From: Pseudomonadota bacterium
GTDB taxonomy: Bacteria > Pseudomonadota > Gammaproteobacteria > Steroidobacterales > Steroidobacteraceae
NCBI GenBank assembly: GCA_003242495.1
Contig: QGUO01000074.1
Coordinates: 1-11,289, forward strand
DNA: 11,289 nt
Reading direction: 5' to 3'
Shown here one piece after another: positions 6,574-11,289 of this stretch. A program made the translations under genes and the position numbers. Numbering within the stretch: position 1 is the first letter of the stretch; each line of letters starts with the position of its first letter. The notes beneath the pieces are model-generated. The model searched no databases. It was not told the DNA's origin and was given only the letters and a program-made list of their open reading frames with translations.

Positions 6574-7761
6574 ATGAGTTCCGACTACCGTCTCTCGACG
6601 CTCGCCGTCCGTGCCGGGCAGGTCCGTACGCACGAGGGCGAGCACTGCGAACCGATTTTCACGACCTCGAGCTATGTGTTTCGCAGCGCCGCTGAAGCTG
6701 CGGCGCGCTTTGCCGAGACGGAGCCCGGGAACATCTACTCGCGGTTCACCAATCCCACGGTGCGCTGTTTCGAGGAGCGGCTCGCGGCGCTGGAAGGCGG
6801 TGCGGCCTGCGTGGCCACGTCCTCGGGCATGGCGGCCATCCTCGGCACCTGCATGGCCCTGCTCCAGGCGGGAGATCACGTGGTGTGCTCGGACAGCGTG
6901 TTCGGCTCGACCATCGCCCTGCTGAACCGGTACCTGGTCAAGTTCGGCCTCGGGGTGACCTATGTGCGCCCGGACGATCCGGAGGCCTGGCGTCGTGCCA
7001 TACGGCGCGAGACGCGCCTGTTCCTGCTCGAAACGCCCTCGAACCCGCTGTGCGGGGTCGCGGACATCCAGGCCATCGCCGCCATCGCCCACGAACGCGA
7101 CATCCTGCTCGCGGTGGACAATTGTTTCTGCACGCCCGCCTTGCAGAAGCCGCTCGAGCTGGGCGCCGACCTGGTGATCCACTCGGCCACCAAGTACCTC
7201 GACGGCCAGGGCCGCTGCGTCGGGGGCGCCGTGGTCGGCTCGCAACAGGCAGTCGGCCGCGACGTCTTCGGTTTTCTGCGCACCGCCGGCCCCACCATGA
7301 GCCCCTTCAACGCCTGGGTCTTCCTCAAGGGGTTGGAGACGCTGGAGCTGCGCATGCGCGCGCACTCGCAGACCGCGTTGGAGCTGGCGAAGTGGCTGGA
7401 AGCGCAGCCGGCCGTCCAACGGGTCTATTACGCCGGGTTGGAGTCGCATCCGCAGCACGCACTCGCACGCCGTCAGCAGCGCGCCTTCGGCGGCATCCTG
7501 GCGTTCGATGTCGACAAGGGGCGTGAGGGCGCCTGGGCCTTCATCGATGCCGTGCGGTTGATGTCGATCACCGCCAACCTCGGCGATGCCAAGACCACCA
7601 TCACGCACCCGGCCACGACCACCCACTCGCGCATCAGCGCCGAGGAGCGGGCACGCGCCGGGATCGGCGAGGGGCTGCTGCGCATCTCGGTGGGCCTGGA
7701 GGACGTGCGTGATCTGCAGGACGATCTGGAGCGCGGCCTGGCAGCGGTGGCGCGGGTATGA
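6574..7761 (+). CDS. metZ: O-succinylhomoserine sulfhydrylase MetZ
   Basis: A 395-residue PLP enzyme of the Cys/Met metabolism family. MetZ makes homocysteine directly from O-succinylhomoserine and sulfide in the cytoplasm, bypassing cystathionine. The PLP lysine is Lys207 in HSATKYLDGQG. Other family landmarks are YSRFTNPTV (PLP phosphate and partner-subunit contacts), ATSSGMAAI (glycine/serine loop), ETPSNPL, VDNCFCTPALQKP (the aspartate that pairs with the pyridine nitrogen, with the CFCTP wording typical of MetZ rather than MetB, MetC or MetY), and the C-terminal THSRISAEERARAGIGEGLLRISVGLED. Length is normal. The start at 6574 gives the family-typical MSSDYRLSTLAVRAGQ, but no Shine-Dalgarno is visible. 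Its stop overlaps the start of the HAD gene (ATGA), so the two are almost certainly co-translated. Confidence 0.93.
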   Translation: MSSDYRLSTLAVRAGQVRTHEGEHCEPIFTTSSYVFRSAAEAAARFAETEPGNIYSRFTNPTVRCFEERLAALEGGAACVATSSGMAAILGTCMALLQAGDHVVCSDSVFGSTIALLNRYLVKFGLGVTYVRPDDPEAWRRAIRRETRLFLLETPSNPLCGVADIQAIAAIAHERDILLAVDNCFCTPALQKPLELGADLVIHSATKYLDGQGRCVGGAVVGSQQAVGRDVFGFLRTAGPTMSPFNAWVFLKGLETLELRMRAHSQTALELAKWLEAQPAVQRVYYAGLESHPQHALARRQQRAFGGILAFDVDKGREGAWAFIDAVRLMSITANLGDAKTTITHPATTTHSRISAEERARAGIGEGLLRISVGLEDVRDLQDDLERGLAAVARV

Positions 7762-8513
7762 GCGTGCGCGATGGCGCCGCGCCGGCGGTTCGGTCACCCC
7801 GGCCGGATCAAGTCTCTCTGCAGGGCATTCGCGCGGTCTGCTTCGATCTCGACGACACGTTCTGGGACGTGTGGCCGGTCATCAGGCGCGCCGAGCAGGC
7901 GATGTACGACTACCTGGCCAAGCACTATCCGCGCGTCGTGGCCGAGCTGACCCTCGAGTCCATGCGCGCGGCGCGCGAACGCGTGGCGCAGGACTTTCCC
8001 GAGATGCAGCACGATTTCACGTTCCTGCGCAAACAGGCGCTGCTCGAGCACGCGCGCGCTTTCGGCTATGGCGAGACCATGGCGGAAGAAGCGTTCGATG
8101 TCTTCATCCAGGCCCGCAACCAGGTGGTGCTGTACGAGGACGTGCTGTCTGCACTGGACCGTCTTGCCGGCCGGTATCGTTTGTTCACGGCGAGCAACGG
8201 CAATGCGGATCTACGGAAAATCGGTATTGCGCCTTACTTCGAGCGCTGCGTGGCAGCCCGCGAAGTCGGCGCCCTCAAGCCCGATGCGGCGGTGTTCCAC
8301 ACGGTGATCGAAGGCACCGGCCTGGCCGCGCACGAGGTCCTGCACGTGGGCGACGATCCGCTGCTCGACGTGGAGGGAGCCCGGCGCGCCGGCATGGCGG
8401 CGGTCTGGCTGAACCGCACGGCGGCCACCTGGCCGGCGGACCTGCCGGCGCCATTGCATACAGTGACCACACTGACCGAGCTCGTCGAGTTGCTGGAAGC
8501 CGGCGGGGTCTGA
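7758..8513 (+). CDS. HAD-superfamily phosphatase, YigB-like
   Basis: A 251-residue cytoplasmic HAD-IA hydrolase. All four motifs are present: DLDDT with nucleophile Asp30 and acid/base Asp32 (motif I), FTASNGN with Ser146 (motif II), Lys174 in ALKPD (motif III) and HVGDDPLLD with Asp199/Asp200 (motif IV). The helical cap that follows motif I (WPVIRRAEQAMYDYLAKHYP, then FPEMQHDFTFLRKQAL) resembles E. coli YigB, one of the phosphatases able to dephosphorylate the riboflavin precursor 5-amino-6-(5-phosphoribitylamino)uracil and other small phosphates such as FMN. Substrate assignment by homology is weak in this family, so the exact reaction is open. The start ATG at 7758 overlaps the metZ stop, so translation is probably coupled to metZ. 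The first 20 or so residues are a low-complexity extension before the core fold. Confidence 0.9.
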   Translation: MSVRDGAAPAVRSPRPDQVSLQGIRAVCFDLDDTFWDVWPVIRRAEQAMYDYLAKHYPRVVAELTLESMRAARERVAQDFPEMQHDFTFLRKQALLEHARAFGYGETMAEEAFDVFIQARNQVVLYEDVLSALDRLAGRYRLFTASNGNADLRKIGIAPYFERCVAAREVGALKPDAAVFHTVIEGTGLAAHEVLHVGDDPLLDVEGARRAGMAAVWLNRTAATWPADLPAPLHTVTTLTELVELLEAGGV

Positions 8514-8844
8514 AGCGCCCGGTCGATCCCCGGACTCGGGTGCCGTTTGGTCGCATTGCCTTGGTGCAGCGTTTGGCGTAGATTCGCTGCGTTCGTGCCT
8601 TTGCCTGCTTTTTTCTCTGGCTTGGCCAGCCGGATCGCGAAGATCCTTCCTTTGGCCAACTTCTGAAAAATCCGACGAGACCGCGAACGTTAGGCCTGGG
8701 ACCTGAACCTCCGTGCCGACCGTCAAGGAACCTGGCGCGGCGGGGGCGGAGCCCGCAAAGCAACCAGGCTTCGCAGCTGTGATTCGCCTTCATTGTCAGG
8801 GGTCGAGCGCGCTCGAGGCTTTTTTCAGCAGAGAGATTGTCTGT
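8514..8844 (+). other. Hairpin-rich spacer and probable leader of the RRM gene
   Basis: This 331-base gene-free stretch separates the HAD gene from the RRM gene. It contains several short inverted repeats: CCCG/CGGG (8529-8540), GCAGCG/CGCTGC (8566-8590), a perfect GGATC/GATCC hairpin with a GCGAA loop (8632-8646), GCGGG/CCCGC (8740-8756) and the palindrome at 8803-8816 with a T tract after it. A six-base T run lies near 8609-8614. A weak promoter candidate is TTGCCT (8556-8561), 17 bases, TAGATT (8579-8584), each 4/6 to consensus. If used, the leader would be about 250 bases and structured, as is common for cold-inducible RNA-binding protein genes. No conserved RNA family could be recognised. 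Confidence 0.45.
8803..8825 (+). terminator. Terminator-like hairpin just upstream of the RRM start
   Basis: A perfect 14-base palindrome, TCGAGCGCGCTCGA (8803-8816), can fold as a 5-bp stem with a CGCG loop. It is followed after three bases by six T residues (8820-8825). It sits only 20 bases before the RRM ATG at 8845, so it lies inside that gene's leader rather than after the HAD gene. It may end upstream transcripts or act as an attenuator. The stem is short for an efficient terminator. Confidence 0.4.
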
Positions 8845-9135
8845 ATGACCAAGATCTATGTCGGTAACTTGCCGTTCTCGGCAGACGAGGCGCAGGTGCG
8901 CCAGCTGTTCGAACAGCATGGGGCCGTGCAGTCCGTGGCGCTCATCAACGATCGCGAGACCGGCCGCCCGCGCGGCTTCGGCTTCGTCGAAATGTCGAGC
9001 GCCGACGCCCAGCGTGCCATTCAGTCCTTGAATGGCAAGGAAATGGGCGGCCGGCCGCTGCGCGTCAACGAGGCGCAGGAGCGCCAGGGTGGCGGCGGCC
9101 GCGGTCCGCGCGGTGGCGGCGGCGGGCGCTGGTAA
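8845..9135 (+). CDS. Single-RRM, glycine-rich RNA-binding protein
   Basis: A 96-residue protein with one RNA-recognition motif and a short Gly/Arg tail, the architecture of bacterial (for example cyanobacterial) cold-inducible RNA-binding proteins that bind single-stranded RNA. RNP2 is IYVGNL (residues 4-9) and RNP1 is RGFGFVEM (43-50); the RNA-stacking aromatics Tyr5, Phe45 and Phe47 are present. The RRM spans about 2-78 and is followed by QERQGGGGRGPRGGGGGRW. The frame is open upstream to a GTG at 8713, but ATG 8845 starts at the first beta-strand as in the family and has AGAGAG about 10 bases upstream. It appears monocistronic: a hairpin-rich spacer precedes it and a strong intrinsic terminator follows 44 bases after the stop. 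The RNA targets cannot be read from the sequence. Confidence 0.92.
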   Translation: MTKIYVGNLPFSADEAQVRQLFEQHGAVQSVALINDRETGRPRGFGFVEMSSADAQRAIQSLNGKEMGGRPLRVNEAQERQGGGGRGPRGGGGGRW

Positions 9136-9179
9136 GCGACTCCGTACCGCTCTCAGCAAGAGCAGGGACCGAAAAGAAG

Positions 9180-9211
9180 CCCCGCGATGCGCAAGCGTCG
9201 CGGGGTTTTTT
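9180..9211 (+). terminator. Strong intrinsic terminator of the RRM gene
   Basis: CCCCGCGA (9180-9187) pairs perfectly with TCGCGGGG (9198-9205), a GC-rich 8-bp stem around a 10-base loop that may pair further. It is followed directly by TTTTTT (9206-9211). An A-rich stretch precedes the stem (GAAAAGAAG), so the element could also work weakly on the other strand. Confidence 0.93.
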
Positions 9212-9466
9212 CGTTCGTCTGTCAGCAGTCGCGCGTGCCGGCTGCCAGCCGACTGTCGGCCGAATCCGCGAATGTCGTCATGGTCGTGGGCGACGGCTTG
9301 CGCTTTGCTTGCTCGAGGACGGGATGTGCCGCGCCGCGGGAACCTGGCGCGTATTTCAGCTATCGAATCCATTGAAGCGGTCCGGCACGCGCCTGGCGCG
9401 CTTTGTGCGGCGCTCTCGCGGGGCGGTGCCGGCAAGCGTTCCTTGGCCGACCGAGGTGACGATGCG

Positions 9467-10096
9467 ATGACGCAAGCCCAGGCAATCAAGCCCGTGATGG
9501 CAGTGACCAACCTTCGCGAGTTCTTCCACGACTCGGTGCAGACGGCATTGCGTAATCAGCGCGTGGAAGTCGATGCGCACACCGAGCACTACGTGGTGAA
9601 CCTGCTCACCATGTTCGCCCGTTCGGACGAGCTGTTCGACCGCACGCCCGAGGGCGTGCGTCTGAAACCGCTGGCAACCATGCTGGCGGAGGCGAGCGAG
9701 GCGGGCACCACGCAGCAGCGCGATGCGGCGCTGCGGCGGCTCGGCGACGTGTCGCTGTTCGTGGCGGGATTCTTCGCGCAGAGCTTCGCGCGCAAGCTGG
9801 TGGACATCGACTATCACATCGCCATGGGCGGACGCGCCTATGGCACGCTTGCCGAGAGCGTGCGTGGCACCACCCGTGGACAGGCGTTCGCCGCGGTGTT
9901 CCTCGAACTGGCGCAGAAATTCCAGCGCCTGGTGGATGTGTTGAACGATGTGGCGGAGATGGCGCACACGCACACCGACAAGGACATTCTCAGGTTGTAC
10001 GAAATCTGGCTCAAGACCGGCAGTCCGCGCGCCTACGGGTTGCTGCGCAAGCTCGGTGTCGAGCCGGTGCCGGGAGCGGCGAGGAGCGCTCACTGA
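9467..10096 (+). CDS. Conserved-looking protein of unknown function (first of a pair)
   Basis: A 209-residue, probably cytoplasmic and mostly helical protein, with no signal peptide, membrane span or recognised catalytic motif. Notable segments are NLREFFHDSVQTAL (15-28), the HYVVNLLTMFARSDELF segment, RLGDVSLFVAGFFAQSFARK, VDIDYHIAMGGRAYGTLAE and DILRLYEIWLKTGSPRA near the C-terminus. The conserved-looking GD..LF.AG..A and IAMGG.AYG patterns resemble unannotated gammaproteobacterial proteins as I remember them, but I cannot name a family. Start: ATG 9467 has GAGGTG (9453-9458) 8 bases upstream and begins a clean coding pattern. The frame opens much further upstream, but that part overlaps the RRM gene and its terminator. 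The next gene begins 11 bases after its stop, indicating an operon. Confidence 0.8.
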   Translation: MTQAQAIKPVMAVTNLREFFHDSVQTALRNQRVEVDAHTEHYVVNLLTMFARSDELFDRTPEGVRLKPLATMLAEASEAGTTQQRDAALRRLGDVSLFVAGFFAQSFARKLVDIDYHIAMGGRAYGTLAESVRGTTRGQAFAAVFLELAQKFQRLVDVLNDVAEMAHTHTDKDILRLYEIWLKTGSPRAYGLLRKLGVEPVPGAARSAH

Positions 10097-10107
10097 GGTG
10101 GGCGACG

Positions 10108-10761
10108 ATGGTGCTGTCACGCATGCAGGCGCTGCTTGCGCAGCTCTACGATGCGCCCGTCGATCACCAGGTACAGGACTACCTCATCACGGAGCGCGCG
10201 CAACTCGTGCAGCTGCTCGGTGCGGACGCGTCGCCCACGAGCGACGAGCAGGTCTTCCTCGTGGAGGACGCACAGGGTGTGCGGGTGGGGCTGTTCATCG
10301 ATGCGTCCGTGCTCGAGCGGTTACGGGGAAGGGATCCGCTGGCGGCGCTGGACGAGACCAACCTGGCCGATTATTGCACTGCGCTGGAGGGCGTGAGCCA
10401 TTTCCATTACCTGATGTGGAATCTGACCCGCAACCGGCGCGTTTCTCTGCTGGAGCTGGAGCTGCAGGCGGAGGTGGACAAATATGCGAGCGCGCTCACC
10501 CTGATGACCCGCCAGCGCGGCGGGTATTTTCCGGCGATGCTGCATGCGCGGTTGTTCCATCACGTGGCCTTCCTGCCCTGCCTGGATGCCGCGGCGCGGC
10601 GTCGCTACGAGGAAGCGAACCGTCATGCCGCGCGCTATTGTCGCGAGCTCGAAGAGCGTTATCTCAGGTCGCGGCGCCAACGTCCGGAAGCCTGGGTGGC
10701 GGAGCTACGGCGCTTTTTCCGCCGCGGCCACCAGGAAAAGATCCGCCAGCTGGTCGTTTGA
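10108..10761 (+). CDS. Conserved-looking protein of unknown function (second of a pair)
   Basis: A 217-residue soluble protein, not assignable to a named family from sequence alone. The N-terminal half includes EQVFLVEDAQGVRVGLFID, a likely beta-rich segment, then an acidic helical stretch with TNLADYCTALEGVSHFHYLM and SLLELELQAEVDKYASALTL. The C-terminal third is basic and helical, with the repeated RR/RY pattern ARRRYEEANRHAARYCRELE and an Arg/Lys-rich end. No metal-binding or nucleotide-binding motif is evident. ATG 10108 has GAGGTG (10095-10100) 7 bases upstream, and that ribosome site overlaps the stop codon of the preceding gene, so translation of the two genes is probably linked. The following gene is convergent, so the operon ends here; no clear terminator is seen in the 106 bases after it. 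Confidence 0.8.
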   Translation: MVLSRMQALLAQLYDAPVDHQVQDYLITERAQLVQLLGADASPTSDEQVFLVEDAQGVRVGLFIDASVLERLRGRDPLAALDETNLADYCTALEGVSHFHYLMWNLTRNRRVSLLELELQAEVDKYASALTLMTRQRGGYFPAMLHARLFHHVAFLPCLDAAARRRYEEANRHAARYCRELEERYLRSRRQRPEAWVAELRRFFRRGHQEKIRQLVV

Positions 10762-10867
10762 GCCGCACCCGGTGGCGTCGAGGGGGCAGAGGGCTGGGTC
10801 CGTGCCTCGCGTGTGAAGGTGTGCGGGAGCGGGCGACGTCATGTTCGATGCGCGTCCGGTATGAGCG

Positions 10868-11289
10868 TCATGGCTGCCCGCCCGATGTGCCCTCTTCAGG
10901 TCCGCCATGTGCAAGCCGCCGTGCCGCGCGGAAAATGCCGACCAGGGTCTTGGCGTCGTGTATCTCGCCGGCGTGCGCCATCTCGACCACGGTAGCGAGC
11001 GGCAGCCAGTGCACTTCGAGGATCTCATGGGCTTCATGACGGGTCGCGACGCCGGTCAGATCGCGGGCGAGATAAAGATGCACCGTCTCGGTGAGTACGC
11101 CAGGCGAGCTCACACAGTCTCCAAGGCTCTCCCAGCGAGCCGCGCGCACACCGCCTTCTTCCTCGAGCTCACGCCGGGCGGTCGCGAGCGGCGGTTCGCC
11201 ACGATCGATCTTGCCGGCGGGCAGCTCCCATAAGTAGCCGTCCGCCGCGTGGCGTTTTTGTCGCACCATACAGACCCGCCGCTCGGCAT
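10868..11289 (-). CDS. Nudix hydrolase, ADP-ribose pyrophosphatase type, 5' end cut by window edge
   Basis: A Nudix hydrolase whose N-terminus lies beyond the right edge. The Nudix box is complete: G, five residues, E, seven residues, then RELEEEGGV, from GKIDRGE through EEEGGV. The preceding YLWELPAGKID and the MVRQKRHAADG strand just before it match ADP-ribose pyrophosphatases (NudF type), which split ADP-ribose into AMP and ribose 5-phosphate. The C-terminal half has SPGVLTETVHLYLARDL, where the proline-glycine and glutamate are typical of that group, then HEAHEILEVHWLPL. An ATG at 11269 exists, but the frame continues upstream as AERRVCMVRQ to the window edge, and the family normally has a further 40-60 N-terminal residues, so the true start is outside. 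It is convergent with the unknown pair. Confidence 0.87.
   Translation of the reverse strand, partial: AERRVCMVRQKRHAADGYLWELPAGKIDRGEPPLATARRELEEEGGVRAARWESLGDCVSSPGVLTETVHLYLARDLTGVATRHEAHEILEVHWLPLATVVEMAHAGEIHDAKTLVGIFRAARRLAHGGPEEGTSGGQP

Noticed and set aside
6562..7797. 411-codon minus-strand frame opposite metZ
   Set aside because: Its composition is that of the reverse complement of a GC-rich gene and it mirrors metZ end to end; the metZ assignment is unambiguous.
8713..8844. N-terminal extension of the RRM protein from a GTG at 8713
   Set aside because: It would add 44 residues with no family counterpart and translate through the hairpins; ATG 8845 gives the normal RRM N-terminus with a nearby ribosome site.
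8728..9351. 13-base direct repeat GGAACCTGGCGCG at 8728-8740 and 9339-9351, flanking the RRM gene
   Set aside because: In a GC-rich window of this size one such match is expected by chance, and the similarity does not extend beyond the 13 bases.
9187..9375. 62-codon plus-strand ORF starting inside the RRM terminator
   Set aside because: The start codon lies within the terminator stem, no ribosome site precedes it, and the peptide shows nothing recognisable.
8275..9510. 411-codon minus-strand frame spanning the HAD end, spacer, RRM gene and terminator
   Set aside because: It runs antisense through a confirmed RRM gene and a strong intrinsic terminator, with no recognisable domain.
1129..11289. 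An ADP-ribose pathway linking the phosphatase/ADP-ribosylhydrolase fusion with the Nudix ADP-ribose pyrophosphatase
   Set aside because: The two genes lie over 8 kb apart on opposite strands with unrelated genes between, and the hydrolase half appears inactive, so proximity is not evidence of a joint pathway.

Overview
This is a GC-rich (by eye roughly two-thirds G+C), gene-dense chromosomal segment. The gene content fits a proteobacterium, most likely a gammaproteobacterium of a Xanthomonadales, Nevskiales or Steroidobacterales-like type: a short GloA-type glyoxalase I, a free-standing MsrB, the O-succinylhomoserine sulfhydrylase MetZ, a YigB-like phosphatase and a single-RRM RNA-binding protein. 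No rRNA, tRNA, insertion sequence, phage gene or CRISPR array is visible. The taxonomic guess is inference from gene families, not from a marker gene.

Layout from left to right. A glyoxalase I gene (gloA, cut by the left edge) and msrB both read leftwards. Divergent from msrB, a rightward gene encodes an unusual fusion: an intact dual-specificity/tyrosine phosphatase joined to an ADP-ribosylglycohydrolase (DraG-type) domain that has lost its metal-binding acidic residues. A short stretch with coding-like fragments in three frames follows. It meets two leftward genes: an exported S9 prolyl-oligopeptidase-type peptidase and, upstream of it, a FIST-domain sensor protein. The FIST start codon sits 1 base after a candidate 20-codon leader ORF that has a good Shine-Dalgarno sequence. 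After a 314-base divergent spacer come metZ and a YigB-like HAD phosphatase, overlapping by ATGA. A 331-base, hairpin-rich spacer then leads to a 96-residue RRM protein with a textbook intrinsic terminator. Next are two tightly spaced genes of unknown function (209 and 217 residues), each with a strong ribosome binding site. A leftward Nudix hydrolase of the ADP-ribose pyrophosphatase type, cut by the right edge, closes the window.

How the genes relate. Most are housekeeping or stress functions: methylglyoxal detoxification, methionine sulfoxide repair, methionine biosynthesis, peptide degradation and ADP-ribose clearance. The window does not look like a mobile island or a defence locus. The most unusual item is the phosphatase/pseudo-ADP-ribosylhydrolase fusion (1129-2583). 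After it come the unknown gene pair (9467-10761), the terminator-like hairpin just upstream of the RRM start, and the coupled leader ORF of the FIST gene.
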